Of a stretch of 64,000 nucleotides of DNA, positions 1 through 8,412 are shown one piece after another (positions within the stretch are counted from its first letter, which is position 1; every line of letters begins with the position of its first letter). The notes beneath the pieces are model-generated. The model had not been told where the DNA came from. It saw only the letters and a program-made list of their open reading frames with translations, and made no database searches. Location of the stretch: contig NZ_JAUQWH010000006.1 in NCBI RefSeq assembly GCF_030757795.1, positions 44,405 to 108,404 on the forward strand, given 5' to 3'. The position numbers were made by a program, and so were the translations under genes. The DNA is from Actinoplanes oryzae. GTDB lineage: Bacteria > Actinomycetota > Actinomycetes > Mycobacteriales > Micromonosporaceae.

Positions 1-31
1 GGAGTTTGACGATGCGAGGGGATGGCGGGCT

Positions 32-682
32 GTGGGCGTACCTGTGATCGGGGAGTACGCGATGCCGGGGGCGCGGGAGATCCCGGAACCGGTGGTGGGA
101 TGGCGGTTGGAGGCGCGGCGGGCGGTGCTGCTCGTGCATGACATGCAGCGCTACTTCGTGCGGTTCCTGCCGGCGGGGCGGTCGCCGACCGTGGAGCTGA
201 TCGCGAACGTGCAGCGGCTGTTGCGCGCGGCGCGGGCGGCGGGGGTGCCGGTGATCTACACCGCTCAGCCGGGGGACATGAGCCGGGACGAGCGGGGATT
301 GCTGCACGATTTCTGGGGGCCGGGGATGAGTGGCGCGGCCGAGGACCGGGCCGTGCTCGACGCGGTGGCGCCGGCGGCGGGCGAGTGTGTAATCACGCGG
401 TTTCGATACAGCGCGTTTGCGCGTACCGATCTGGCGGAGCGGCTGGGGGAGCGCGATCAGCTCGTGGTGTGCGGGGTGTTCGCGCACATCGGGTGTGTTG
501 CGACGGCGGCGGATGCGTTCGTGCGGGACGTGCAGCCGTTTCTGGCCGGCGACGCGCTGGCCGGTTTCAGCCGGGCCGATCACCTGCGGGCGCTGCGGTG
601 GGCGGCGAGCAGCTGCGCTGTCACGGCGTCGACGGCGGCGTTGACCGCGGACCTGATGCACGAACGCGCAGAAGCCAACTGA
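32..682 (+). CDS. Isochorismatase-family hydrolase (PhzD/EntB-like, no carrier domain)
   Basis: This 216-residue protein has the whole fold of vinyl-ether hydrolases that convert isochorismate or aminodeoxyisochorismate to the dihydro-dihydroxybenzoate or dihydro-hydroxyanthranilate product. Visible family marks are VLLVHDMQRYF with the catalytic Asp at residue 37, YTAQPG, DFWGPGM, RYSAF and the CGVFAHIGC segment. Length matches PhzD (about 207) rather than EntB, so the aryl carrier domain is absent. The GTG at 32 is chosen because the N-terminal GVPVIGEYAMP aligns with PhzD; an ATG at 62 with GGGGAG just upstream is the alternative. The conserved Lys before the RYSAF motif is Arg123. No siderophore or phenazine genes follow, so the partner genes, if any, lie upstream of the window. 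Confidence 0.85.
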   Translation: MGVPVIGEYAMPGAREIPEPVVGWRLEARRAVLLVHDMQRYFVRFLPAGRSPTVELIANVQRLLRAARAAGVPVIYTAQPGDMSRDERGLLHDFWGPGMSGAAEDRAVLDAVAPAAGECVITRFRYSAFARTDLAERLGERDQLVVCGVFAHIGCVATAADAFVRDVQPFLAGDALAGFSRADHLRALRWAASSCAVTASTAALTADLMHERAEAN

Positions 683-685
683 CGA

Positions 686-835
686 AACGCGCACAGAGGA
701 AGGACTCCCGCACAGCCGGCTGCCGGAACGCGCGCACAAAGGAAAGGACTCGCGCACAGCCGGCTGACGAAGCGCGCATACAAGGGACGCGCACACAAGG
801 GAAGGGAAGGGGACGCGGACAGCCGGACGGCGAAG
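686..835. repeat. Degenerate ~44-bp tandem repeat, convergent gap
   Basis: The element CACAGCCGGCTG recurs at 711 and 755 and GGACT at 702 and 746, giving a 44-bp period, with a third decayed copy near 805. It fills the gap between the convergent isochorismatase and LuxR genes. No gene is visible here. Confidence 0.6.
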
Positions 836-866
836 CGCGCGGGCGGGAGGAAGGGCACGCGCAAGA

Positions 867-1979
867 TCAGGGGTGGGTGTCGCGGATCAGGGCGGCCAGT
901 TCCACGCGCGACGCCACGCCGAGCTTGGGGAAGATCTGGCGCAGGTGGAAGTTGACCGTGTGCGTGGTGCGGCCGACCCGCGTGGCGATCTGCTGGTTCG
1001 TGAGGCCCTGCCCGGCCAGCAGGGCGATCTCCCGTTCGCGCGGGCTCAGCGCCGCCCACCCCGGCGCCCCCGCCGGCGCGGCCCACCCCGGCGCCCCCGC
1101 CAGCGCGGCCGCCACCGGGCGCGGCAGATCGGCCGACACGGCCCGGCGTACCAGATCGTGGGTGAAGGTCAGCAGCTCCCCGTCGCCGGCCAGCAGCCCC
1201 GAGTCGAGCAGTTCGGCCACGGCCGGCACCACGTGCAGCGGCGGGACGGCGAGCAGGCGGGTGAGCTGCACCAGCGGGAACGCCGCCCGTAGCGTCGTCG
1301 CGGCGTGCGCCAGGTGGCGGGCCTGCGGGGAGAGGGCGGCGAGCTGTTCCTGGACCCACCCGGCCGTACGGGCGGGAAGCCGCACCGCGGTCAGCGTGAC
1401 CGGCGTTCCGGGCCGGCCGCCGCGCAGCAGGCCCTCCTCCTGGAGTCCGGTGATCAGGTCGTGGAGCACCCGCGGCCGGCCCGCGGCGACGCGCAGCAGG
1501 TCGGCGAGGTCGCGTCCGGGCTCGGCGCCGAGCAGGCCGGCGGTCAGGGCGGTCGCCGCGGCCGGGCCGAGCGGCGAGAGTGTCACCCGCCGCACGCGCG
1601 GGGAGGCGAGGCGGTCGAGCGGCACCGGGTCGTGGCCGGTGCGGGCGGTGAGGACCACGAGCACGGGTACGGAGTCCGCGAGCCGATCGAGCCCGTCCCA
1701 GTCCGCCGCGGCGATGCGGTGCGGGTGGTCGCTGCAGACGACGAGCGTGGATCCCGCGGCGGGGCGGTCGGGCACCTCCGCGACGACTTCGTGTCCCCGG
1801 TCGCGGGCCGCGGCGGCCGTCTCCCGCAGCATCCGGGAGCGCCCGCTGCCTCCGGGGCCGGTCAGGAGGAGCACCGAGAGTTGCCCGGCGCGGGCGTCGT
1901 CGAGTGCCGCCCAGGCGAGGCGGAGCTCACGGTCGCGTCCGGTGAGGCGTCCCCGCGGTGTGTCCAGGCGCGTGGCCAT
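867..1979 (-). CDS. LuxR-family regulator with N-terminal P-loop domain
   Basis: A 370-residue transcription regulator. The C-terminal ~60 residues form a LuxR/NarL helix-turn-helix (LSPREREIALLAGQGLTNQQI, then TVNFHLRQIFPKLGV). The N-terminal part looks like a shortened ATPase module of the LAL/STAND type: LLLTGPGGSGRS at residues 38-48 is a Walker A loop, but the lysine is replaced by Arg47. LAL proteins are usually near 900 residues, so this is a reduced form lacking the long helical sensor. A DNA-binding role is secure. ATP binding is doubtful because of the Arg. Its targets are unknown; the divergently placed isochorismatase and the Crp gene behind it are candidates only by position. Confidence 0.8.
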   Translation of the reverse strand: MATRLDTPRGRLTGRDRELRLAWAALDDARAGQLSVLLLTGPGGSGRSRMLRETAAAARDRGHEVVAEVPDRPAAGSTLVVCSDHPHRIAAADWDGLDRLADSVPVLVVLTARTGHDPVPLDRLASPRVRRVTLSPLGPAAATALTAGLLGAEPGRDLADLLRVAAGRPRVLHDLITGLQEEGLLRGGRPGTPVTLTAVRLPARTAGWVQEQLAALSPQARHLAHAATTLRAAFPLVQLTRLLAVPPLHVVPAVAELLDSGLLAGDGELLTFTHDLVRRAVSADLPRPVAAALAGAPGWAAPAGAPGWAALSPREREIALLAGQGLTNQQIATRVGRTTHTVNFHLRQIFPKLGVASRVELAALIRDTHP

Positions 1980-2126
1980 CGGTCCTCCCTCGGCTGGCGC
2001 GGCCCGGCGGTGGGCCGATCGACACGACCGATGGTGGGGCGAGGCGGCGGGGGAGACCGGCCAGAAGTAGGAGATCCGGGGAGGAAGTCGGGTTGCCGAC
2101 GGGAATGTCCGGGCGCGCGGGCAGGG

Positions 2127-2828
2127 TCATCGCGCGTCGCCCAGCCGGCGCAGGGCCGCGGGATCCAGGATCACCACCCGGCGGTATCCCGTCGCGACGA
2201 GGTTGCGTTCGCGCAGCTCGCCGACGGCCTTGTGCATGGTCGCCTGGGCGATGGCGATCATCGTGGCGAGCTCGGGCTGGCTCAGCGGCACGGTGATCTC
2301 GATGCTGCCGTCGGGGCGTTCCCTGCCGCACACCTCCGCGATCTCGGTCAGCACCCGCGCCAGCCGCAGGTGCGCGGGGAACGCCGCGAAGTCGCTCCGC
2401 CGGCGGTTGGCCCAGCGCAGCTGGCGGACCACGGCGGCGGTCACCGAGGTCGCGGCCTCCGGGCGGCGGCGCAGGAAGGCCTCGAAGTCGGCGCGGGGCA
2501 CGAGCACCGCACCGACCCGCCCGCACGCGGTGACCGTCGCGTTGCGCGGTTCGCCGGTGAGCACGCCGATCTCGCCGATCACCTCGCCGGGCAGCCGGAT
2601 GCCGAGCAGCGTGGCGAGCCCCTCGACGGCCGTGGTCACCTTGGCGAAGCCGGTCAGCAGCAGGACGGCGTGCGCCGCGACCGCGCCCTCGCGCAGCATG
2701 ACCGTGCCGGAGGCGTACTGGCGGCGCACTCCCATGGCGAGCAGCTCCGTCGCGGTGCCGGCGGCGAGTCCGCCCAGGAAGGTCGCGGCCGCCCACGGGC
2801 CGCCGGGGCGGGCGGGATCGTCCGGCAT
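2127..2828 (-). CDS. Crp/Fnr-family transcriptional regulator
   Basis: This 233-residue protein has an N-terminal cyclic-nucleotide-binding-type beta barrel (GTVMLREGAVAAHAVLLLTG, then PGEVIGEIGVLTGEPRNATVTA) and a C-terminal winged helix (LSQPELATMIAIAQATMHKAVGEL). It carries no Fnr-type cysteine cluster, so it is Crp-like. The GEIGVLTGEPRNATV stretch resembles the cAMP-binding cassette, but the usual R-S/T pair is R-N here, so the effector is uncertain. The ATG at 2828 was preferred to earlier codons because GGAG lies 7 nt upstream and the fold starts right after it. Transcribed away from the small HTH gene at 3034. Confidence 0.85.
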   Translation of the reverse strand: MPDDPARPGGPWAAATFLGGLAAGTATELLAMGVRRQYASGTVMLREGAVAAHAVLLLTGFAKVTTAVEGLATLLGIRLPGEVIGEIGVLTGEPRNATVTACGRVGAVLVPRADFEAFLRRRPEAATSVTAAVVRQLRWANRRRSDFAAFPAHLRLARVLTEIAEVCGRERPDGSIEITVPLSQPELATMIAIAQATMHKAVGELRERNLVATGYRRVVILDPAALRRLGDAR

Positions 2829-2973
2829 GGAGCAGCTCCAGCGGTGAGGTCCGGCGGCACGGCCCCGCCAGGTAATCACGCCGGGGGATCGACGGCAACG
2901 GACAGCGCGTGCCATCGGCCGGCCCGCGGGCCCGCGAGCCGGGCCGGCGGGGGCCGCCCGGTGGTGAGGCCCC

Positions 2974-2990
2974 TCACTCTTGTGGAGTGA
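2974..2990. promoter_or_regulatory. 17-bp perfect palindrome upstream of HTH gene
   Basis: TCACTC and GAGTGA face each other around TTGTG, 44 bp before the ATG at 3034 in the divergent gap between the Crp-type and HTH genes. It could be an operator or a small mRNA hairpin. It is not a Crp (TGTGA-N6-TCACA) or Fnr consensus. Confidence 0.4.
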
Positions 2991-3033
2991 CTAGTTGACC
3001 TCTGCCTATTTTCGATGGGTGACACGGCATCTC

Positions 3034-3297
3034 ATGGGCGCGCAGGAGATCGCGAAGCGGCTCGGGCTGAGCAGGCAGCGCGTTCAGCAGCTGATCGCCC
3101 TGGACAGCTTCCCGGCGCCCTTCGACGTGCTCGCCATGGGCCGTCTCTGGCGTCGCGAGGATGTCGAGAGGTGGATCCTCGCGTGCCGTCCCGAGCTCGC
3201 GGACGGCCCCAAGCCGCGCCGCAGCGGGGTCAAGGAGCCCGGCCAGGGCAAGGCCTCCGGGTCGGCGCGCCGCGCCAAGCGGCCGCCCTCCGGGTGA
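3034..3297 (+). CDS. Small helix-turn-helix DNA-binding protein
   Basis: An 87-residue protein whose first half is an AlpA/MerR-like helix-turn-helix (MGAQEIAKRLGLSRQRVQQLI) followed by the wing-like LWRREDVERWI. The second half is a Lys/Arg/Pro-rich basic tail. Such proteins often pick DNA sites by themselves or act as accessory regulators. Start choice is uncertain: ATG 3034 begins exactly at the HTH, GTG 3019 would add five residues, and neither has a strong ribosome site. It ends 4 nt before the TauE gene, which runs the other way, so the two converge. Confidence 0.65.
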   Translation: MGAQEIAKRLGLSRQRVQQLIALDSFPAPFDVLAMGRLWRREDVERWILACRPELADGPKPRRSGVKEPGQGKASGSARRAKRPPSG

Positions 3298-3301
3298 CGG
3301 C

Positions 3302-4066
3302 TCAGGAGAAGGCTTCGACCAGCAGGACGACGCCGACCACGGCGCCGAAGCCGATGATCAGACGGCGGAGGAGGGCCGCGGGCAGGCGGCGGGCCAGGCG
3401 GGCGCCCAAGACGCCGCCCACGACGGTGGCCGGGACGAGAACGGCGACGGCGGCCCAGTTGACCGGGCCGAAGATGCTGTAGATCAGGACCGTGGTCGAG
3501 CCGACCACGGCGGACAGGACGTTCTTGAGCGCGCCGATGCGCTTGATGCTCTCGTCGAGGACCAGGGACAGCCCGGCGATCAGGAGGACGCCCAGGGCGG
3601 CGTTGAAGTACCCGCCGTACAGGCCGCACAGGAAGACCGTCAGGTGCAGCAGGAGCGCCGCCTTGCGTGGCGTGTGCCGCTCCGGATGTCCGGTGAGCCC
3701 GCGCAGCTTGGTCTGGAAGGCCATCATCGCCGTCGCGCCCAGCACCAGGAACGGCACCACGTAGTCGAACGCCTCGCGCGGCGTGAGCAGGAGCAGCGCG
3801 CTGCCGCCCAGGGTGCCGGCGACCACGGTCGGGATGATGCGCAGGATCCGCGGGCGCTGGCCGGTCAGCTCGGGCCGGCTGCTCAGGGCGCTGGCGAAGT
3901 AGCCGGGGGCGACCGACAGCGCGTTCGTGACGTTCGCCGCGACGCCCGGCAGCCCGATGCCGACCAGGATCGGGAACGAGATCAGTGACCCGCCGCCCGC
4001 GATCGCGTTGATGCCGCCCGCCGCCAGGCCCGCCCCGAGCAGGGCGAGCGCTTCCCAGATGCTCAC
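3302..4066 (-). CDS. TauE/SafE-family membrane permease
   Basis: A 254-residue integral membrane protein with seven to eight hydrophobic helices and the family's glycine-rich N-terminal signature GGINAIAGGGSLISFP. It repeats a related half in the C-terminal region, as in TauE/SafE exporters of sulfite, sulfoacetate and other organic anions. It is the last gene of the 13-gene operon. Its ATG overlaps the stop of the preceding amidohydrolase in an ATGA, so the two are translationally coupled. That context suggests export of an acidic by-product of the pathway; the actual ion cannot be read from sequence. Confidence 0.85.
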   Translation of the reverse strand: MSIWEALALLGAGLAAGGINAIAGGGSLISFPILVGIGLPGVAANVTNALSVAPGYFASALSSRPELTGQRPRILRIIPTVVAGTLGGSALLLLTPREAFDYVVPFLVLGATAMMAFQTKLRGLTGHPERHTPRKAALLLHLTVFLCGLYGGYFNAALGVLLIAGLSLVLDESIKRIGALKNVLSAVVGSTTVLIYSIFGPVNWAAVAVLVPATVVGGVLGARLARRLPAALLRRLIIGFGAVVGVVLLVEAFS

Positions 4067-5562
4067 GCTGAATACTCCACGTTGCCGTCCACGATCGTCG
4101 CCAGCACGCGACCGTCGTATAAATCAGAAATGTCTGAAAGGGGGTCCACGGACAGTCCCACGATGTCCGCGGGATCGCCTACCCGGATCCGCCCGGTCGA
4201 ACCGAACCCCGCCACGGCGGCCGCCCCGAGGGTGAACAGGTCGAACGCCTCAAGAGCGCTCACCGCCTGCCCCGGCCCGAGAGGTTGATCCACACCGCGC
4301 ACCCTACGGGTCCGCGCCTGCCACATGCCGTGCAGCACCGACACCGGCGGCCCGGGCGCGTCCGAGCCGCCGCCCACGAGCACGCCCGCGTCCAGCCAGG
4401 AGCGCAGCGGGTTCGCCTCGGCCGCCCGCGCGACACCCAGCCGCCGGATCAGCCCCGCCCCGAAGTCCCATTGCAGCGCCGGATGGGCCGACACCGCCAC
4501 ACCCAGCGCCCGCGCCTTCTCCATTGCCGCCGCCGACGGCCCGAGATACGCGTGGATCAGATGACAGGGCGCCTGCGGCCGCACCTCGGAGAGAACATCC
4601 AGCACCAGGTCGATCGCCGCGTCGCCGACCGCGTGCACGCCCACCCCGCGCGGTGCCGACCGCACGGCCGCCACCAGGTCGTCCCGCGACACCGTCTGGT
4701 TGCCGTGATAGCCGTCCGTGCCGGGCCACGGCGTGGACAGCAGCGCCGTCCCCAGCGACCCGCCACCGTCCAGAAAGATCTTGGTGGGCCCGAGACGCAG
4801 CCGGTCGGACTCCCCAAGCGTGGGGGACGCGACGCCGTGCGGCATGGCCACGATCCGCGCCTTCAGCTTTCCGGCCGAGGCCAGTTCCGAGTACGCGACC
4901 AGCCCGCCCCCGTCCACCGCCGGATCCACCGCCGTCGTGATCCCGTGCCGCAGCAGTTCGTCCTGCGCCGCCGCGATCCACGAGGCGCGGTCGGCCACCG
5001 TGGCCTCGGGCATGACCGCCCGCACCAGCGCCACGGCGGGGTGTTCCACGAGCAGCCCGGTGGCTGTCCCGTCCGCCTCCCGCTCGATGCGGCCGCCCGG
5101 AGGGTCGGGAGTGTCCGCCCCGATGCCCGCCCGGCGCAGCGCCGTCTCGCTGACCTGCGCGTCGTGCCCCTTGATGTCGATCACCACGCCGACGCCCGGG
5201 GCGGCGGCCTCGAGCTCCGCCGCGGACGGCAGCCGCCCCTCGCCGTGGAAGTCGGCCTCGATCCACTCCCGCTCCGGGTGTGCCGCGGCGAAGCCGGCCA
5301 CCGCGGCGAGCACCCCGGAAGCCGAGGGCAGATCGAGCCGTGCCGCCGCCCGGCCGGCCCAGAGCACGTGCACGTGGCTGTCCACGAAACCGGGGGCCAC
5401 GTGGGGAAGGTCCAGCACAGGCGTGCCGGCCGGGACCTCACGTCGTACCGAGGAAAGGTCACCGACCCCCACGATGCGGGAGCCGGCGACGGCGACCGCC
5501 GAGGCAACCGGCTGGTCCGGGTCTTGGGTCCGCACCCGGCCCGTGATGAGCAGATGAGTCAC
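4063..5562 (-). CDS. Amidohydrolase, YtcJ/exoenzyme-regulatory type
   Basis: This 499-residue enzyme is a metal-dependent amidohydrolase of the YtcJ group. The N-terminal beta sandwich leads into PGFVDSHVHVLW, with the H-x-H metal pair, and the barrel continues with KGHDAQVSETALRRAG, HAVGDAAIDLVLD and GGGSDAPGPPVSVL. The C-terminal sandwich closes with GDPADIVGLSVDPL. The group cleaves amides or formyl groups on poorly defined substrates. GTG 5562 is the start: it forms a GTGA overlap with the gamma-glutamyltransferase stop, and THLLITGRV is the normal family N-terminus. The frame stays open far upstream, but that part is antisense-like filler over the glutamyltransferase. A second YtcJ homologue lies at 26962. 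Confidence 0.85.
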   Translation of the reverse strand: MTHLLITGRVRTQDPDQPVASAVAVAGSRIVGVGDLSSVRREVPAGTPVLDLPHVAPGFVDSHVHVLWAGRAAARLDLPSASGVLAAVAGFAAAHPEREWIEADFHGEGRLPSAAELEAAAPGVGVVIDIKGHDAQVSETALRRAGIGADTPDPPGGRIEREADGTATGLLVEHPAVALVRAVMPEATVADRASWIAAAQDELLRHGITTAVDPAVDGGGLVAYSELASAGKLKARIVAMPHGVASPTLGESDRLRLGPTKIFLDGGGSLGTALLSTPWPGTDGYHGNQTVSRDDLVAAVRSAPRGVGVHAVGDAAIDLVLDVLSEVRPQAPCHLIHAYLGPSAAAMEKARALGVAVSAHPALQWDFGAGLIRRLGVARAAEANPLRSWLDAGVLVGGGSDAPGPPVSVLHGMWQARTRRVRGVDQPLGPGQAVSALEAFDLFTLGAAAVAGFGSTGRIRVGDPADIVGLSVDPLSDISDLYDGRVLATIVDGNVEYSA

Positions 5563-7022
5563 AGAACGGCCGCGATGCCGTCGGCGCGCGGATCGCTCGC
5601 GGCGCTCAGCACGCCGCCGGAGAGCCGCGCGACCTGCACGTGACCGGCGTCGTCGTGCAACCCGGTCGTCGTGACGACGTCGAGGTCGAGGCCGGCGGCG
5701 GTCTCGGCGAGGGATGCGGGGAGGCCGGGCTCGAGCACGAGGGTGTACTGGTCGTATCCCACGTCGCGGCTGCCGATGACCCAGCGGGGGCGGCCCACGA
5801 CCGCGGCCGGGTCGGGCCCGGCGAGCGTGTCCGCGGCGACCTGCGCGAGGATCCACGGCTGGGAGCGGCCGCCCTGGCAGCCCAGCGCCAGCACGGTGTC
5901 GCCGGTCAGGGCGATCGACGGGCACAGCGTGTGCGGCGGGCGGGCGCCGGGGGCGATGCGGCCGGGGTGGCGCGGGTCGAGGCTGAACATCGAGCCGCGG
6001 TTGTGCAGCACGATGCCGGTGTCCGGCTCGAGCAGCCCGGAGCCGAAGCTCTGGAACACGCTCTGGATCAGCGTGACCGCGGTGCCGTCCTCGTCGACCG
6101 CGGTGACGGCCACGGTGTCGCCGGTGGGCTTGGGCCCGGCGGCCACCGGCGCGAAGGCCCCGGTCGTCCGCAGCAGGAGGCCGTCCACGTCCACGTCGCC
6201 CGTGCGCGGGTCGCCGAGCAGCGCGTCGCGGGCCAGCTGCGCGCGGCGGGAGGTGGTCAGCAGGTCGGCGGCGCCGAGCACGGCCAGGAAGGTGGCGCCC
6301 TGACTCGGCGGGGGAGCGGCGTACCACCGGGCGCCGTGCGCCTCGGCGGTGAGCGGCTCGGTGACCTCGGCGGTGTGCGCGGCGAAGTCGTCGGCGGTGA
6401 GCGGGCTCCCCAGCGCGGCCAGCCCGGCGGCGAGCCGGTGGGCGAGGTGGCCCTTGTAGAACGTGCGCCAGTTGCGCGCGATGGCCGTCAGCGATGCGGC
6501 CAGTGCGGGCTGCGCGACCGTGTCGCCCTCGCTCAGCCCGCCGAAGACCGCGGACAGCCCGGCGTCGGCCTCGACGATGTCCGCGCGATCGCGGATGGTC
6601 CGGGCCAGGCCGGCGCTGACCGGGGCGCCGGCCGAGGCGAGCTCGATCGCCGGGGCGAGCCGTTGCGCCCAGGACAGGCGGGCGCCCAGGTCGGCGAGGG
6701 CGGCCCAACCGGCGACCACGCCCGGCACGGTCACGCTGAGCGGGCCGTTCATGGGCATGCGCTCGCCCGCGGCGCGCAAGGCGGCCACGTCGACGTTCCG
6801 CGCGGCCGCACCGATCGACAGCACGGCCCGCGGTGCCCCGCCGGCCGGGCGGACGACGGCGATCAGGTCGCCGCCGATGGAGCACTGGTGCGGGTAGACG
6901 ACGGTCAGCGCGGCCGCGGCGGCCAGGGCGGCGTCGAGCGCGTTCCCGCCCGCCGCCACCGCGGCCCGCCCGGCCTCGACCGCCGCGGGGTGCGGCGCGG
7001 CGAGTGCAACAGACACGGTCAT
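5559..7022 (-). CDS. ggt: Gamma-glutamyltransferase / gamma-glutamyl hydrolase
   Basis: An N-terminal nucleophile hydrolase of 487 residues. It has the GGT fold marks HPAAVEAGRAAVAAGGNALDA, SIGGDLIAVV, and the processing site around GDT, where Thr303 would become the N-terminal nucleophile, followed by FGSGLLEPDTGIVLHNRG. GGTs remove or transfer the gamma-glutamyl group from glutathione or glutamylated amines. No signal peptide is present, so unlike most bacterial GGTs it should stay in the cytoplasm and act on an internal gamma-glutamyl intermediate. It sits between the cyclase (ATGA overlap) and an amidohydrolase (GTGA overlap). The glutamine-synthetase-like ligase at 22613, under the same predicted operator, could make its substrate. 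Confidence 0.88.
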   Translation of the reverse strand: MTVSVALAAPHPAAVEAGRAAVAAGGNALDAALAAAAALTVVYPHQCSIGGDLIAVVRPAGGAPRAVLSIGAAARNVDVAALRAAGERMPMNGPLSVTVPGVVAGWAALADLGARLSWAQRLAPAIELASAGAPVSAGLARTIRDRADIVEADAGLSAVFGGLSEGDTVAQPALAASLTAIARNWRTFYKGHLAHRLAAGLAALGSPLTADDFAAHTAEVTEPLTAEAHGARWYAAPPPSQGATFLAVLGAADLLTTSRRAQLARDALLGDPRTGDVDVDGLLLRTTGAFAPVAAGPKPTGDTVAVTAVDEDGTAVTLIQSVFQSFGSGLLEPDTGIVLHNRGSMFSLDPRHPGRIAPGARPPHTLCPSIALTGDTVLALGCQGGRSQPWILAQVAADTLAGPDPAAVVGRPRWVIGSRDVGYDQYTLVLEPGLPASLAETAAGLDLDVVTTTGLHDDAGHVQVARLSGGVLSAASDPRADGIAAVL

Positions 7023-7657
7023 GCATCCCTCTTGATCAGGATGGCCCGCGTGAAGGAGCCATCGGCATCCACCAGCTTCGCAGGCAGGCAGACCAGCTCG
7101 TAGTCCCCGGGCGGCACCGCGTCCAGGTCGGCGTTCTCCAGGATGAGCAGCCCGGCCCCGAGCAGCACGTGGTGCGCGTCCCAGGTGTCGGTGCGCGAGT
7201 GGCTCTCGATCGTCAGGTAGTCGATGCCGACCAGCTCGACACCGGCGTCGACGAGCGCCTTCGCGGCCTCCGGGGACAGCCCGACCCAGGAGGGGGCGCG
7301 CTCGGTCTCCTTCAGCGGGCCGGCCGAGTTCGACGTCTTGAACAGGATCCGCTTCTGCTCGCCCGGCAGCCCGGCGGCCGCCAGATCGTCCACGGTGATG
7401 TCGCCGGTCAGGTGGGTCATGTCCGCCACGACGGCCGGGCCGACCAGCGAGTGGAGCGACACCTTGTCGATCGGGGTGGCGCCGTTGACGAAGTGCGCGG
7501 GCGCGTCCACGTGGGTGCCGGTGTGCGCGCCGAGCCGCCAGCGGGTGACGTTCGAGGCGTCGCCGTTGTCCACCGACTCGACGATCTCCACCTCGGGCTT
7601 GCGGCCCCAGTGCAGCATCTGCGGGTGGATCGGCAGGGTGATGTCGAAGATCTCCAT
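7019..7657 (-). CDS. Cyclase-family metal hydrolase (kynurenine-formamidase-like)
   Basis: A 212-residue member of the cyclase family, which includes bacterial kynurenine formamidase KynB and other Zn- or Mn-dependent amide/lactone hydrolases. The signature HTGTHVDAPAHF with its metal-binding His and Asp residues is intact. The start is ATG 7657, with GAAAGG 7 nt upstream. Its stop overlaps the GGT start in ATGA. No other tryptophan catabolism gene is nearby, so formylkynurenine is unlikely to be the substrate; a cyclic amide, imide or isatin-like ring fits the neighbouring hydrolases equally well. Confidence 0.85.
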   Translation of the reverse strand: MEIFDITLPIHPQMLHWGRKPEVEIVESVDNGDASNVTRWRLGAHTGTHVDAPAHFVNGATPIDKVSLHSLVGPAVVADMTHLTGDITVDDLAAAGLPGEQKRILFKTSNSAGPLKETERAPSWVGLSPEAAKALVDAGVELVGIDYLTIESHSRTDTWDAHHVLLGAGLLILENADLDAVPPGDYELVCLPAKLVDADGSFTRAILIKRDA

Positions 7658-7668
7658 GAGCTTGCCTT

Positions 7669-8412
7669 TCAGGGACGGTGCGCCGCGGACGGCCACGGCT
7701 CGCGGACGGCCTTGGACACCGCCGCGGCGGTGGTGGACACGCAGCGGTCGAACTCGGCCTTGCCGTGCTCCGCGTTGGCGGTCTGCACGTCGCGGCCCCA
7801 CACCCCGGTCTCGCTGACCTGGTCCATGCGGTAGTCCCAGAACGAGTCCACGTCCTGGTGCGACACCGCGCGGTCCATCCGGACCAGGTCGGGGCGCAGG
7901 TGCAGCATCACGGACGTCTCGAAGAAGTTGGCGTGCATCAGCCCGCGGCCGTACGTGACGTGCCCGTCGACCTCCGGCCCCGGGTACATGGTCACGTAGC
8001 CGATCGACCGGATCCGCGAGTCCTTGTGGCGTACCCGCAGCTTCTCGGCGGTGACGTCGAGCGAGCCGCTGTTCCAGATGTGCCCGCTGATGATGACGAA
8101 CTGCCGGATCCCGCTCGCGTGCAGCGAGTCGATGATGTCCTCCATCATCGCGATCACCGTCTCGGGGCGCAGCGCGATGGTGCCGGGGAAGTCGCCGTGC
8201 GAGGCGGACACACCGTAGGACAGCGTCGGGATCACCGGCACGCCCGTCTGGGCGGACACCGCTTCGGCCACCGCGGTGACGATCGTCGTGTCGACCGACA
8301 GCGGCAGGTGCGGCCCGTGCTGCTCGATCGCGCCGATCGGGATGATGACCGCGTCACCGGCCGCGCCGGCCTCCGCGAAGGTCTGGTCCTCCCAGTGCAC
8401 TGCGTTCACCAT
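7669..8412 (-). CDS. Creatininase-family amidohydrolase
   Basis: This 247-residue protein matches the creatininase/creatinine amidohydrolase family, which opens cyclic amides or hydrolyses formamides with two metal ions. The first metal motif, GAIEQHGPHLPLSVDT, is complete, and a later HANFFETSVML keeps the metal-binding Glu. The usual NGHGGN motif reads SGHIWN here: the His is kept but the two glycines are lost, so substrate binding probably differs from creatinine. Start overlaps the end of the deaminase-like gene by 7 nt, and it is followed 11 nt later by the cyclase. Confidence 0.82.
   Translation of the reverse strand: MVNAVHWEDQTFAEAGAAGDAVIIPIGAIEQHGPHLPLSVDTTIVTAVAEAVSAQTGVPVIPTLSYGVSASHGDFPGTIALRPETVIAMMEDIIDSLHASGIRQFVIISGHIWNSGSLDVTAEKLRVRHKDSRIRSIGYVTMYPGPEVDGHVTYGRGLMHANFFETSVMLHLRPDLVRMDRAVSHQDVDSFWDYRMDQVSETGVWGRDVQTANAEHGKAEFDRCVSTTAAAVSKAVREPWPSAAHRP

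Noticed and set aside
1305..2990. A 561-codon plus-strand frame across the LuxR and Crp genes
   Set aside because: It is antisense to two well-supported regulators and shows no family motif.
2995..3000. TTGACC as a -35 box before the small HTH gene
   Set aside because: No -10 box is found at a suitable distance; the following TATTTT is only six bases away.
4063..7026. A single 987-codon open frame running through two genes on the minus strand
   Set aside because: Only the part below 5562 has amidohydrolase sequence. The upper part is Arg/Gly-rich filler in the wrong frame of the gamma-glutamyltransferase, a common artefact of high GC.
7019..7657. Kynurenine formamidase of tryptophan breakdown
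   Set aside because: No tryptophan dioxygenase or kynureninase is nearby; the family has many other substrates.
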